A DNA stretch of 64,000 nt, taken from contig NZ_PVTF01000020.1 in NCBI RefSeq assembly GCF_003002815.1, positions 1-64,000 of the forward strand, written 5' to 3'. The position numbers were made by a program, and so were the translations under genes. The DNA is from Umezawaea tangerina. Its GTDB lineage: Bacteria > Actinomycetota > Actinomycetes > Mycobacteriales > Pseudonocardiaceae. Positions 26,296 to 37,905 of the stretch are shown here, piece after piece (within the stretch, counting starts at the first letter, position 1; every line of letters starts with the position of its first letter). Under the pieces are notes generated by a model. That model saw nothing but the letters and a program-made list of their open reading frames with translations. It made no database searches and was not told where the DNA came from.

Positions 26296-27471
26296 TCAGT
26301 CCAGGGTGAACGGGTCGTACTTGATGCGGTCGAGCGGGGTGCCCGCGACGAGCATCCTGGAGACCGTGGAGCGGATCATGGCGGGCGAGCCGCACACGAG
26401 CACGTCCCGGTCCTCCCAGGCGCCGTAGCGCGTCACGACGTCGGCGAGCGTGCCCTGCTCGACGCCGCGGGCGCCGGGGTCGGACTCGAGCACCGGGACG
26501 ACGGTCAGCCACGGGTTGGTCATGGCGATGCGCTGCAGGTTGTCGAGGTCGTACAGGTCCTCGCGGGTCCGGCCGCCCATGAACAGGTGCACCCTGGGGT
26601 TCTCGCCCCACTGCGCCATGTCGTCGATGATCGCGTGCATCGGCGCGACGCCGGTGCCGCCCGCGACCATCAGGACGTCCTGCCTCGACGCGCGGTCGAC
26701 ACCGAGGCGGCCCATCGGGGGACCGAGGCGCCAGACGTCACCCGGCTGGGTGTGGCCGACCACGGAACGGCTGACCCAGCCGCCCTCCACGGACCTGATG
26801 TGGAACTCGATGCTCCCGTCCTCGCGCGGGGCGTTGGCGGGCGAGAAGTACCGCCACAGCCTGCCGCGCTGGGGCGTCTCCACGCTCAGGTACTGGCCCG
26901 CCCGGTAGGGCAGCGGGTGGTCGGGCATCAGCCTGACCACGGCCAGGTCCCAGCTGACGCGCTGGTGCTCCAGCACCGTGGCGCGCCAGAAGGCCGGGCC
27001 GTCGTCCGCGGCGGCCGCCTCCTGCATGGAGCGCGCCATGATCGTGTACGCCTCGGCCCACGCCAGCTCCACGGCCGGAGTCCAGGCGGTGCCCGCGTAC
27101 TTCTTCACGGCGGCCAGCAGCGCGGTGCCCACGGCCTCGTAGTGCACGGTCACGACGCCGAACTTCCGGTGGTCGCGGCCGAGCTGGCGGAGGAACGGGA
27201 TGAGGTCGTCCGGGCGGTCCACCATCTGCACGGTGTGCACGAGGGCGCGCAGCAGGCGGCTGCGCTGCACCTCCATGTTGGCGGGGAACATCTCGCGAGT
27301 GGCTGGCGAGAGGCTGAAGAGCATGCCGTAGAAGAACTTGGCGACTTCTTCGGCGCGCGGCTCCACCACCGCGAAGCTCTCCCGGATCATGCGCACCATT
27401 GCGGTGACGCCGGGGGGCGGTTCGCGGTGTGGCGGAGTAGGGATGGGGCTAAGCACGGCGTTCGCAGTCAT
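26296..27471 (-). CDS. Flavohaemoprotein (globin plus FAD/NAD(P)H reductase)
   Basis: The 391-residue protein has a globin domain (about 20-155) with proximal haem His110 in VVTVHYEAVG and distal Tyr48 in FFYGMLF. It is joined to a ferredoxin-reductase domain with the FAD motif RYFSPAN (207-213) and the nicotinamide site VAGGTGVAPM. Family members oxidise nitric oxide to nitrate or handle other small oxidants using NAD(P)H; the mycobacterial counterpart Rv0385, also next to clpB, is described as a monooxygenase-type flavohaemoprotein. Ends D-P-F-T-L-D. Divergent from the MarR gene across a 380-base spacer. Confidence 0.92.
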   Translation of the reverse strand: MTANAVLSPIPTPPHREPPPGVTAMVRMIRESFAVVEPRAEEVAKFFYGMLFSLSPATREMFPANMEVQRSRLLRALVHTVQMVDRPDDLIPFLRQLGRDHRKFGVVTVHYEAVGTALLAAVKKYAGTAWTPAVELAWAEAYTIMARSMQEAAAADDGPAFWRATVLEHQRVSWDLAVVRLMPDHPLPYRAGQYLSVETPQRGRLWRYFSPANAPREDGSIEFHIRSVEGGWVSRSVVGHTQPGDVWRLGPPMGRLGVDRASRQDVLMVAGGTGVAPMHAIIDDMAQWGENPRVHLFMGGRTREDLYDLDNLQRIAMTNPWLTVVPVLESDPGARGVEQGTLADVVTRYGAWEDRDVLVCGSPAMIRSTVSRMLVAGTPLDRIKYDPFTLD

Positions 27472-27852
27472 GATCCGGGCGCAGTCTCCACGTTCTTAGA
27501 GGCGCCAGCAAGGCGCACCGTCCACGTCAAGCATCCAACCCCGACGCGTCGACATTAACCCTTCATCTGGCTGGTTGACTCCTTGATGCCACCTTCGAGT
27601 GCAGCTTGGTTACATAGCGTCGCACGACTACCGGCCATCGGGTCAATATCCGCAGTTGTGTGTACCTTGATCGCCCCTTGTCCGGCGCGGTCGCGCGTGC
27701 GTTGCCCGCAGTAATCGCCCGACGTCACGCGGTGTCCTCCCTGTCGAGACCCCGGTTCCTCCTGTCGAGTGGTCTCCACGTCACATCGAAAAAGGTTGTA
27801 TCGAGCAACTATCCAGGCATATAGTTGTTGATGACAACTAAAGGAGAGGGAC
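27472..27852. other. Divergent intergenic region with MarR promoter
   Basis: About 380 bases between the flavohaemoprotein and MarR starts. Apart from the promoter and operator next to the MarR gene nothing coding is seen. The part near 27550-27700 is AT-richer and probably carries the flavohaemoprotein promoter. Confidence 0.5.
27796..27839 (+). promoter_or_regulatory. Promoter and autoregulatory operator of the MarR-MFS operon
   Basis: TTGTAT (27796-27801) and TATAGT (27820-27825) are 18 bases apart. AGTTGT-N5-ACAACT (27823-27839) is an inverted repeat covering the -10 box, and a related GTTG...CAAC pair lies in the spacer. An operator over the -10 fits repression by the MarR protein encoded 14 bases downstream. 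Confidence 0.65.
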
Positions 27853-28317
27853 ATGGGCCCGACGAGCGAGACCTGCGTCGACGTGCTCCGCCAGCTGCAC
27901 GCCGCGTTCCAGCTCAAGCACGTGATGACCGCGCGGGTGTGGGCGGACGAGCCGCAGCTGCACCCGGCCGCGGTCGGTCTGCTGGCCGAACTGGCGCGCC
28001 GCGGCGAGAGCCGGGTCTCCGACCTCGCGCAGGCCCACCTGGTCGACACGTCCGTGGTCAGCAGGCAGATCGCCCAGCTCGAACGGGCGGGCCTGGTCGA
28101 GCGCCGGGTCGCCCAGCACGACGGCCGGGTGCAGCTGATCTCGGTCACCGCCCTCGGGCTCGCCCGGCTCGACAGCTGGCGGCGGACCCAGATCGACCTG
28201 GTCCGGCAGGCGCTCGCCGGCTGGACCGAAGAAGACGTCCAAGCGTTCGCACGCCAGTTCGGCTTGTTCACCGACGACCTGCGTTCCCGACTGCTGGTCC
28301 CGGAGGCCATTCGATGA
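27853..28317 (+). CDS. MarR-family regulator
   Basis: A 154-residue winged-helix repressor. LLAELARRGESRVSDLAQAHLVDTSVVSRQIAQLERAGLVERRVAQHDGRVQLISVTALGLARL holds the recognition helix and the DxR wing. AAAGGAGAGGG precedes the ATG. The stop overlaps the MFS start (ATGA). It probably represses its own operon and loses DNA affinity when it binds a compound exported by the MFS pump. Confidence 0.93.
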   Translation: MGPTSETCVDVLRQLHAAFQLKHVMTARVWADEPQLHPAAVGLLAELARRGESRVSDLAQAHLVDTSVVSRQIAQLERAGLVERRVAQHDGRVQLISVTALGLARLDSWRRTQIDLVRQALAGWTEEDVQAFARQFGLFTDDLRSRLLVPEAIR

Positions 28318-29945
28318 CAGACGCGACACCCATGACCCACCGCAAGATCCTGGAGGCCCTGTCCGGGATCCTGCTGGCGCTGCTGGTCGCGATCCTCAGC
28401 TCGACGATCGTCGCCAACGCCCTCCCGACGATCCTCGCCGACCTCAAGGGCAACCAGACCCAGTACACCTGGGTCATCACCTCGACGCTGCTGGCGTCGA
28501 CGGCCACCACCCCGATCTGGGGCAAGCTGGCCGACCTGTTCAGCAAGAAGCTGCTGTTCCAGATCGCGATCACGATCTTCACGATCGGCTCGGTGCTCTC
28601 CGGGTTCGCGCAGGACATGGAGCAGCTGATCGGCTTCCGCGTCGTCCAGGGCCTCGGCATGGGCGGTGTGCAGGCGCTCGCGCAGGTGATCATCGGCGCG
28701 ATGGTCAGCCCCCGCGAACGCGGCCGCTACAGCGGCTACACCGGCGCGGTCATGGCCGCGGCCACGGTCGGCGGCCCGCTGGTCGGCGGGTTCATCGTCG
28801 ACACCCCCGGACTCGGCTGGCGGTGGACGTTCTTCATCACCGTGCCGCTCGCGGTCCTGGCGCTCGGCGTGCTGGCGAAGACGCTGAAGCTGCCGACCGT
28901 GAGGAAGGACGTGAAGATCGACTACGCGGGCGCGTTCCTGATCACCGGTGGCGTCAGCCTGGTGCTGATGTGGGTGTCGTTCGCGGGCAAGGACTTCGGC
29001 TGGATCTCGCTGGAGACCCTCGGCTACCTCGGCGGGGCCGCGGTCGCGCTGGTGGCGGCGTACTTCGTCGAGCGCCGGGCCAGCTCGCCGGTCGTGCCGC
29101 TGCGCCTGTTCAAGCACCGCACGCTCTCGCTGGCCGTGCTCGGCAGCGTCGCCGTGGGCACCTCGATGTTCGGCGCCTCGGTCTTCCTCGGCCAGTACTT
29201 CCAGCTCTCCCGCGGCTTCTCGCCCACGAAGGCGGGCCTGCTCACGCTGCCGCTGGTCGCGGGCCTGACGATCGCCTCGACCGTGTCCGGCCAGCTGATC
29301 TCGCGGTACGGCAAGTGGAAGAACTTCCTCGTGTCCGGCGCGGTGGTCCTGGTCGCCGGGCTCGGGCTGCTGTCCACGATCGACCACCAGACCAACCTGG
29401 TGCTGATGGGCGGCTACATGGCGCTGACCGGTGTCGGCCTCGGCCTGACCATGCAGAACCTGGTGCTGGCGGTCCAGAACGACGTCGCCATGGCTGACCT
29501 CGGCGCGGCCAGCTCCACGGTCACGTTCTTCCGCTCGCTCGGCGGCACGGCCGGTGTCGCGGTGCTCGGCTCGGTGCTGGCCAGCCAGGTCGGCACCAAG
29601 ATCGCCGCGGGGCTGCCCCCCGGTACCCCGAAGGGCACCGGCGGCGGCACGCTCGACCTGGCCCACCTGCCCGGCCCCATCCAGGCGCTGGTGCGCGGCG
29701 CCTACGGCGACGCCATGGCCACGCTGTTCCTGATCGCGGCCTGCGCGGCCGTCGTGACCGTGGTCGCGGTGGCGTTGATCAAGGAAGTGCCCCTGCGGAC
29801 CTCGATGGACATCCCGCAGCCGGTGGTCGGTGCGCCGACCGGTGAGGCACCTGTCCACCTGCCTGTGGATGCCGACCTGCGGAATGTGGACAACTCGGCC
29901 CCTGCTGTGGACAACTCGCTACTACATGTGGGTGATCGGCGGTAG
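28314..29945 (+). CDS. DHA2-type MFS multidrug exporter
   Basis: A 543-residue transporter of the EmrB/QacA group with about 14 membrane helices. It has the motif A-like GKLADLFSKKLLF between helices 2 and 3 and the family stretch GLGMGGVQALAQVIIGAMVSPRERGRYSG. The C-terminal cytosolic tail (from about IPQPVVGAPTGEAP) is hydrophilic. It exports drugs by proton antiport. Coupled to the MarR gene and followed by a bidirectional terminator. Confidence 0.93.
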   Translation: MTDATPMTHRKILEALSGILLALLVAILSSTIVANALPTILADLKGNQTQYTWVITSTLLASTATTPIWGKLADLFSKKLLFQIAITIFTIGSVLSGFAQDMEQLIGFRVVQGLGMGGVQALAQVIIGAMVSPRERGRYSGYTGAVMAAATVGGPLVGGFIVDTPGLGWRWTFFITVPLAVLALGVLAKTLKLPTVRKDVKIDYAGAFLITGGVSLVLMWVSFAGKDFGWISLETLGYLGGAAVALVAAYFVERRASSPVVPLRLFKHRTLSLAVLGSVAVGTSMFGASVFLGQYFQLSRGFSPTKAGLLTLPLVAGLTIASTVSGQLISRYGKWKNFLVSGAVVLVAGLGLLSTIDHQTNLVLMGGYMALTGVGLGLTMQNLVLAVQNDVAMADLGAASSTVTFFRSLGGTAGVAVLGSVLASQVGTKIAAGLPPGTPKGTGGGTLDLAHLPGPIQALVRGAYGDAMATLFLIAACAAVVTVVAVALIKEVPLRTSMDIPQPVVGAPTGEAPVHLPVDADLRNVDNSAPAVDNSLLHVGDRR

Positions 29946-29958
29946 GCAAGGCCAAGAT

Positions 29959-29989
29959 GTGCCCCCGACGCGCGACGCGTCGGGGGCAC
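29959..29989. terminator. Bidirectional terminator
   Basis: GTGCCCCCGACGC and its complement (13 bp) around GCGAC, between convergent MFS and VOC genes. Its arms share the GTGCCCCCGA core with the palindrome at 9951. Confidence 0.9.
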
Positions 29990-29997
29990 TTCCGCGT

Positions 29998-30381
29998 TCA
30001 GGGCATGGCGGCCTTCTCGGCGGCGCCGCGCTCGACGCAGAACTCGTTGCCCTCCGGGTCGGCGAGCACGACCCAGCCGCGGCCGTCGGGCCTGCGCTGG
30101 TCGTCCACGAGGGTCGCGCCGATGCCGAGCAGGCGCTCGACCTCCTCGTCGCGCGTGGTGTCCGGCCGCAGGTCGAGGTGCACGCGGTTGCGGGCGGCGG
30201 TCTTGCCGTCCGGGACGCGGACGAACAGCAGCGGCGTGCCGTCCGGGACCAGGACGGACGCCTCGGGGTCGCCCGCGAAGTCGTCGTCGGCCAGCGGGGC
30301 GCCGGTGACCCCGCTCCAGAACGTGGCCAGCGCGAACGGGTCGACGCTGCTGAAGGTGATGTGGTGCGGTGTGGCGCTCAT
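29998..30381 (-). CDS. VOC (glyoxalase-like) family protein
   Basis: A 127-residue single-repeat VOC fold protein: HHITFSSVDPFALATFWSGVTGAPLADDD, RNRVHLDLRPDT and GWVVLADPEGNEFCVERG supply the usual His/Glu metal ligands. Members include dioxygenases, glyoxalases and drug-binding proteins; no specific substrate can be assigned. ATG at 30381 fits the family start better than the longer frame. Confidence 0.85.
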   Translation of the reverse strand: MSATPHHITFSSVDPFALATFWSGVTGAPLADDDFAGDPEASVLVPDGTPLLFVRVPDGKTAARNRVHLDLRPDTTRDEEVERLLGIGATLVDDQRRPDGRGWVVLADPEGNEFCVERGAAEKAAMP

Positions 30382-30428
30382 CGGGCGATCATCCCCAGTC
30401 GGTGTGCCACGCCACACCGATTTTTCAA

Positions 30429-30449
30429 GTTGAGCGGAACGGACTCAAC
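30429..30449. promoter_or_regulatory. HAIR operator (HspR site) for clpB
   Basis: GTTGAGC-N7-ACTCAAC, flanked by AA and TT so that the dyad extends to 25 bases. It lies about 70 bases upstream of clpB and links clpB to HspR. Confidence 0.9.
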
Positions 30450-30520
30450 TTTGCTGACGTTGTGCACTGTGTGGGCCAGTGCTGAAGGCTGGCCGAGGGA
30501 CATCTGCGATGAGGTGAGGA

Positions 30521-33103
<2,583 letters not shown>

Positions 33104-33111
33104 CCGGTCCG

Positions 33112-33148
33112 GCCGACCCCGCCCGCGCTCCCCGCGGGCGGGGTCGGC
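33112..33148 (+). terminator. clpB terminator
   Basis: A 16-bp perfect GC-rich stem (GCCGACCCCGCCCGCG and its complement) with loop CTCCC, 8 bases after the clpB stop. Confidence 0.9.
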
Positions 33149-33240
33149 GCCACCGACCGAGGTAACGGGTTGATCTGTTCGTGCGAACCACCACGCAAGT
33201 GATCTTCGTTCTCGTGGGTGGGACCGCTACCCTTCGCACT

Positions 33241-33942
33241 GTGGGAATACCTGCCTGGGTCTGGTTCACCGTCTGCGCGGTGGCGGGAGTAGCCGGTTTC
33301 GCGCTGCTCGCGACCGACCGGGCGCAGCGCACCGCGCGCAACCGCGAACGCCGCAGGTGGGCCGCGCTGCGCGGCTGGCAGTTCGAGGAGACCGACCACG
33401 TGCTCCCCACCAGGTGGGAGAGCGGCGCGATCGCCTACTACGGGACCGGCATGGCCAGGGACGTGGTGGCCGGGTCGACGTTCACCGCGGACGGCAGGCG
33501 GCAGGTCTACGTGCTGGACCACGAGACCAACGGCAAGGTCAACTCGGTGCTGGTCGGCGTCCGCTGCCGCCGCCCGTTGCCGGTGGTCATCGAGCTGTGG
33601 CTGCCCAGCGTGCCGTTCCAGCGCGACCAGATGCCGGACCTGCTCGGACCGGTCGGCTCGCGCTACGCGTTCGTCACGGAGCTGGCCGCGGCCCGCAAGC
33701 TGATCACCCCCGACCTGGTCGACGCCGCCGAGGAGATCGGCGCGGACGTGACCGTGGTCTGGTTCGAGGGCGACTGGGTGATGGCCGCCGCGCCGCCCAA
33801 CTCGAGCCCCGCCCGCCTGGAGCGCCTGCTGCGCGACGTGGGCGAGCTGGCCGACGTGGTCGACCCGTTCGACTCCGACCAGGAGGCCGAGAGCGGCGGC
33901 GAGGTCTACCGCCCGTCGTTCGGCCGCAAGCCCGCCAGCTGA
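33241..33942 (+). CDS. Hypothetical membrane-anchored protein
   Basis: About 233 residues: one N-terminal membrane helix (WVWFTVCAVAGVAGFALLATD), a basic cytoplasmic stretch (RTARNRERRRWAALRGWQFEE) and a soluble domain. The GW-x-F region and general layout resemble the protein at 35387. GTG 33241 is chosen because TACCCT ends 5 bases before it, as in leaderless actinobacterial genes; the frame is open to 33181. Role unknown. Confidence 0.7.
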   Translation: MGIPAWVWFTVCAVAGVAGFALLATDRAQRTARNRERRRWAALRGWQFEETDHVLPTRWESGAIAYYGTGMARDVVAGSTFTADGRRQVYVLDHETNGKVNSVLVGVRCRRPLPVVIELWLPSVPFQRDQMPDLLGPVGSRYAFVTELAAARKLITPDLVDAAEEIGADVTVVWFEGDWVMAAAPPNSSPARLERLLRDVGELADVVDPFDSDQEAESGGEVYRPSFGRKPAS

Positions 33943-33996
33943 CGTGATCCGCGACACCCGTCCTACCCGTCGGTAGGACCCGCTAACGTCCTCCCC

Positions 33997-34782
33997 ATGC
34001 CTACCGCACTGGTGACCGGCGCGACCGTCGGGCTCGGCGCCGCGTTCGCCCGCCGACTCGCCGCCGAGGGACACGACCTCGTGCTCGTCGCGAGGACCGC
34101 CCCCCAGCTCGAGGAGCTGGCCGAGAAGCTCACCGCGCGCCACGGCGTCGCCGTCGAGGTGCTCGCCGCCGACCTCTCCGACGCCGGTCAGCGCGCCGCC
34201 GTCGAGAAAAGGCTCGCCGACCCGGCCCGACCGGTGGACCTGCTGGTCAACAACGCCGGGTTCGCCAGCGCTGGCGAGTTCCTGACCATGGACGTCGACC
34301 GACTCCAGGCGCAGCTCGACGTGAACGTGACGAGCGTCCTGCGGCTCACCAAGGCCGCCGTGCCCGGCATGGTCGACCGCGGTCGCGGCGCCGTGGTGAA
34401 CGTGTCCAGCGTCGCCAGCTTCCTGCCCGGCCGCGGCACGACCTACAGCGCCGAGAAGTCGTGGGTCACGGTGTTCTCCGAGGGCATCTCCATGTCGATC
34501 GAGGCCACCGGGTCGCCGGTGCGGGTGATGGCGCTGTGCCCCGGCTTCGTCCGCACCGAGTTCCACCGCCGGGCGTCCATCGACATGAGCACCACCCCCG
34601 ACCTGATGTGGCTGGACGCCGACCGGGTCGTCCACGACTGCCTCGCCGACCTGCGCGGCGGCAAGCCCCTGTCCATCCCCGGCCTGCAGTACAAGGCCAT
34701 CGTCACGGCCAGCAGGCTCATCCCGAGGTCGCTGCTGCGCAAGGCCGCGTCGCGCTTCGCGGGCGGTCGTGGCCGGACCTGA
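33997..34782 (+). CDS. Short-chain dehydrogenase/reductase
   Basis: A 261-residue classical SDR. The glycine motif is TGATVGLG, then NNAG (LLVNNAGF), catalytic Ser in [10 protein letters not shown], and Tyr-x-x-x-Lys in TYSAEKSW. It ends with a basic tail ([14 protein letters not shown]). It is probably NADP-dependent given the Arg after the second strand. Substrate unknown. It sits between the unknown membrane protein and pyrE in the same direction. Confidence 0.9.
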   Translation: MPTALVTGATVGLGAAFARRLAAEGHDLVLVARTAPQLEELAEKLTARHGVAVEVLAADLSDAGQRAAVEKRLADPARPVDLLVNNAGFASAGEFLTMDVDRLQAQLDVNVTSVLRLTKAAVPGMVDRGRGAVVNVSSVASFLPGRGTTYSAEKSWVTVFSEGISMSIEATGSPVRVMALCPGFVRTEFHRRASIDMSTTPDLMWLDADRVVHDCLADLRGGKPLSIPGLQYKAIVTASRLIPRSLLRKAASRFAGGRGRT

Positions 34783-34820
34783 TCGCGCTGCTCCCGGTGG
34801 GTGTGCAAAGGTTGGGCCTC

Positions 34821-35387
34821 GTGCGAACCGAAGTGGTCCTTGACGCCGGAGCCAAAGCCGAGCTGGCCCGGTTGGTGAGTGAGTTGGCCGTCGTGCACGG
34901 CAAGGTGACGCTGTCCTCCGGTCGCGAGGCGGACTACTACATCGACCTGCGCCGGGCGACCCTGCACCACGCCGCCGCCCCCTTGATCGGCAAGCTGCTG
35001 CGGCAGCTCACGGCCGACTGGGACTACGTCGCCGCGGGCGGCCTCACCCTCGGCGCCGACCCGGTGGCGACCGCGATGCTGCACGCCGCGGCGGCCGCCG
35101 GTGACGTGCTGGACGCGTTCGTGGTCCGCAAGGAGGCCAAGAAGCACGGCATGCAGCGGCGCATCGAGGGGATCGAGGTCACCGGCCAGCGCGTGCTCGC
35201 CGTGGAGGACACGACCACCACCGGCAACAGCCCGCTGACCGCCGTGGACGCGCTGCGCGAGGCCGGAGCCGAGGTCGTCGGCGTCGCCACCGTCGTGGAC
35301 CGCGGCACCGGCGCGAAGGAGATCATCGAGGCGCGGGGGCTGCCCTACCGCTACCTCCTCGACCTGGCCGACCTCGGCTTGAGCTGA
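34821..35387 (+). CDS. pyrE: Orotate phosphoribosyltransferase
   Basis: The 188-residue enzyme adds ribose-5-phosphate from PRPP to orotate in UMP synthesis. It shows GKVTLSSGREADYYIDLRR, the Lys-rich loop VRKEAKKHGMQRRIEG, and the PRPP motif VLAVEDTTTTGNS. GTG 34821 gives the family length; the longer frame reads through the previous gene out of phase. Its stop overlaps the next ATG by one base. Confidence 0.95.
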   Translation: MRTEVVLDAGAKAELARLVSELAVVHGKVTLSSGREADYYIDLRRATLHHAAAPLIGKLLRQLTADWDYVAAGGLTLGADPVATAMLHAAAAAGDVLDAFVVRKEAKKHGMQRRIEGIEVTGQRVLAVEDTTTTGNSPLTAVDALREAGAEVVGVATVVDRGTGAKEIIEARGLPYRYLLDLADLGLS

Positions 35388-36076
35388 TGACCGCGGTCGT
35401 CCTGCTCCTGGTGGTCCTGGTCGTCCTCGGGGTCGGGGTGGCGGTCGGGCTGTCCCGGCGCAAGCGCAACCCCATGCTCAACCAGCAGTACGCGTCCGAG
35501 TGGGAACAGCGGATGCGCGCGGTCGAGGCCGCCCTCGGCTGGCGGTTCGTCGCCGAGGACCAGGGCTTCCAGGAGCGGGTCCCGCGGATCGGTCGGATGC
35601 TGGAGGCCGACCGCAGCCGGGTGAAGTTCCAGCTGGTCGGCCACTGGCGCGGCGTCCCGGTGCTCGCCGTCGAGGTCGTGCTGCGCACCGACAACGTCGT
35701 CACCCACGAGTACCGCACCTACTCCGCGGTCGTCGTCCCCCGCCCGGTCCCCGGCCCGTGGGTGTTGATCAGCCCCCGCGACGACTCCGTGTGGGGGCTG
35801 TTCGAGCAGTTCGTCCAGACCGGCGACCCCGCGTTCGACCAGCGCTACGAGGTCCGCCGCAAGAACCCCGCCTTCGCCACCGCCCTGCTCGCCTCCGGCC
35901 TCGTCCCCGCCCTGCTGGCCGACCCGCGCGCCGCGGGCGTCGCGATCGCGTTCGACGAACACGCCCTCGCCGCCGTCGTCCCCGGCGGCCTCGTCCAGGC
36001 CCCGTTGGGTCATCTGGCCGATCTGCTGCTCGACCTCGGCACCCGAGTGCCGTGGCAGGCGCTACCACGCGGGTGA
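35387..36076 (+). CDS. Hypothetical membrane-anchored protein coupled to pyrE
   Basis: A 229-residue protein: an N-terminal membrane helix ([19 protein letters not shown]), a positively charged stop (SRRKRN), and a soluble domain with LGWRFVAEDQGFQERVPRIG and VEVVLRTDNVVTHEYRTYSAVVVPRP. The start ATG overlaps the pyrE stop (TGATG). The architecture resembles the protein at 33241. Function unknown. Confidence 0.75.
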   Translation: MTAVVLLLVVLVVLGVGVAVGLSRRKRNPMLNQQYASEWEQRMRAVEAALGWRFVAEDQGFQERVPRIGRMLEADRSRVKFQLVGHWRGVPVLAVEVVLRTDNVVTHEYRTYSAVVVPRPVPGPWVLISPRDDSVWGLFEQFVQTGDPAFDQRYEVRRKNPAFATALLASGLVPALLADPRAAGVAIAFDEHALAAVVPGGLVQAPLGHLADLLLDLGTRVPWQALPRG

Positions 36077-36139
36077 ACCCCGCGTTTATCACGCGCGCGG
36101 CGTGGAACCCCCGTTCTACATTGGAACGGGAGGTGGGAC

Positions 36140-36526
36140 GTGGTCTCTCAAGCGCTGGCAGAGCTGATCATGATCGTGCACTTCGCCGTCCTGGTGTTCC
36201 TCGTCGTGGGCGGCTTCCTGGCCCGGCACTGGCGCGGCCTGATCTACCCCCACCTGGCCATGGCCACCTGGGGGATCCTGGTCGTCGCCTTCCCGCTCAA
36301 CTGCCCCCTCACCGCCGCCGAGAACTTCTTCCGCACGCGGGCGGGACAACCGGAGCTGGTGGACGGCTTCATCGACCACTACATCGACGGCGTCGTCTAC
36401 CCGCAGTCGGCCGCCGGCATCGTCCAACTGCTCGTGGCCGTGCTCGTGCTGGGTTCCTGGACGGGGTACTACCGGAAGTGGCGCGGGGAACGGCACGCCG
36501 GGGCGAACCACGTCGGGGCGCACTGA
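36140..36526 (+). CDS. DUF2784 membrane protein
   Basis: A 128-residue protein with three to four membrane helices (LAELIMIVHFAVLVFLVVGGFLA, MATWGILVVAFPLNCPLT, GIVQLLVAVLVLGSWTGYY). The conserved NCPLTxxEN motif and FIDHYIDGVVYP are diagnostic of DUF2784. GTG start with GGGAGGTG upstream. Role unknown. Confidence 0.88.
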   Translation: MVSQALAELIMIVHFAVLVFLVVGGFLARHWRGLIYPHLAMATWGILVVAFPLNCPLTAAENFFRTRAGQPELVDGFIDHYIDGVVYPQSAAGIVQLLVAVLVLGSWTGYYRKWRGERHAGANHVGAH

Positions 36527-36780
36527 GGTTCGGCGTGCTGAAGTTCACTGTTTTTCAGTGGCGTTCAGTGCAATTGATTCGATGCCTATTCCTGGTGACG
36601 TGAGAATGGTCGGTCACTCCAACGGTCTAGCCACTTCGCGGTGCGGAGCCCTTCTTTGTTCGCGAAGGCCGATTCTGACCGGAGTGGCGTAACGGGTGCG
36701 TCCCATCCGTACCAACTTTCATTAACATCGCTGAAACGTGCCTTATCCTTCGACCATGGGTCGTGGAGAGGCGGTCGGCT

Positions 36781-37731
36781 ATGGGGGTGACGCGAGCACG
36801 TCCTGATGTTCGGCAGTCGACACACCGCGTCGGTCGTGGCAAGTCGACATCCATGCTCGGCAGTTTCATGGCCTGGCTGCAGGACTACGTGATCCACACC
36901 GGAGTTCTCGGCATCGTCGAGGCCGTCCTGGGCCTGTTGGCCTTCGGTGCGCTGCTGAGCGCCCTGTTGGGCTCGGCGGCGATCAAGGCCGGTGCGATAG
37001 TCACCGTCCTCTTCGTGATCCTCGCGCTTTTCATACTCCTGGTCGCCAACAAGGTCGAGTGGCGGCGGCGAGCCGACGTCCCGCGACGGGTCCTCAGGAA
37101 CTATTGCGACAGCCTTGAATCACGCGGGCAGCAATGGCGCACGAAGAGCTGGGTCGAAGAAGTCGACGTCCAGGCCAACGGTGATGTCCGCCAGCGAATT
37201 TCCCTCTCGGTCGTGGCGGAGTGCGAACAGCTCGACTTCGTCACGCTGACCACAGGTCCGAACTGGGATTGGCCCGACCGGAACAAGCCGAAAGTCCGAC
37301 TGAAGGTTCGCAGCTTCGAGATGAGCGACGAGGGTGGGACGCGCTTCGACTACATGTCCGACTGGTTGGAACGCAGTCGTCTGAAGGTGATCGTCTACCT
37401 GCACGAGCCCGCGTCCATGGGCAGTGAGGTCAGCTTCGTCGTGGACTTGGAATGGCCTGCGAAGTGCGTGCCGCTGATGCGGGGCTACGACCCGGACGAC
37501 TTCGTACTCCAGTTCGGCAAGCCCGTCGAGGAGGTGAAGTGCGTGGTCGTCCTACCGCCGGGCTTCAGGGTCTGCTTCGACAAGCTCGGCCTGACGACGG
37601 CGGACGACTTCACGCTCAAGAGCTTTCCGACCAGGTCAGGGCAAGTGGAGACGACTCTCGTCGTTCACAACGCACCCGCGAACCGGAAGTTCGGGATGCG
37701 ACTCGACCTGCGACATGAAGCTCAGCCCTAG
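36781..37731 (+). CDS. Hypothetical protein with two N-terminal membrane helices
   Basis: About 316 residues. Two helices near 40-100 (VLGIVEAVLGLLAFGALLSALLG and GAIVTVLFVILALFILLVANKVEW) are followed by a mostly beta cytosolic or extracytosolic domain of 220 residues. Not recognised. GGAGAGG precedes ATG 36781. GC is lower than in neighbouring genes, and it interrupts the conserved pyrE-to-methyltransferase stretch, so recent acquisition is possible. Confidence 0.65.
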   Translation: MGVTRARPDVRQSTHRVGRGKSTSMLGSFMAWLQDYVIHTGVLGIVEAVLGLLAFGALLSALLGSAAIKAGAIVTVLFVILALFILLVANKVEWRRRADVPRRVLRNYCDSLESRGQQWRTKSWVEEVDVQANGDVRQRISLSVVAECEQLDFVTLTTGPNWDWPDRNKPKVRLKVRSFEMSDEGGTRFDYMSDWLERSRLKVIVYLHEPASMGSEVSFVVDLEWPAKCVPLMRGYDPDDFVLQFGKPVEEVKCVVVLPPGFRVCFDKLGLTTADDFTLKSFPTRSGQVETTLVVHNAPANRKFGMRLDLRHEAQP

Positions 37732-37892
37732 TGTTGGGCCTGGATCGGTGTGAAGGCTCCTACTTGTTGGAGTCGCCTCCACTGCCGCCTTCTCCGCCAG
37801 TCCGCAACATCGCACGCCGCAACACCGATTGACCCTCGCTTCTGGTTTCGCAAATGCAAATACGCCTGAACGGGCTAGTCCAGACGGGGTCG

Positions 37893-37905
37893 TACCATAC
37901 GCCAG
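37893..37905 (+). promoter_or_regulatory. -10 element for a leaderless transcript
   Basis: TACCAT (37893-37898) ends six bases before the GTG at 37905, the spacing expected when transcription starts on the start codon. It decides the start of the methyltransferase gene. Confidence 0.55.
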
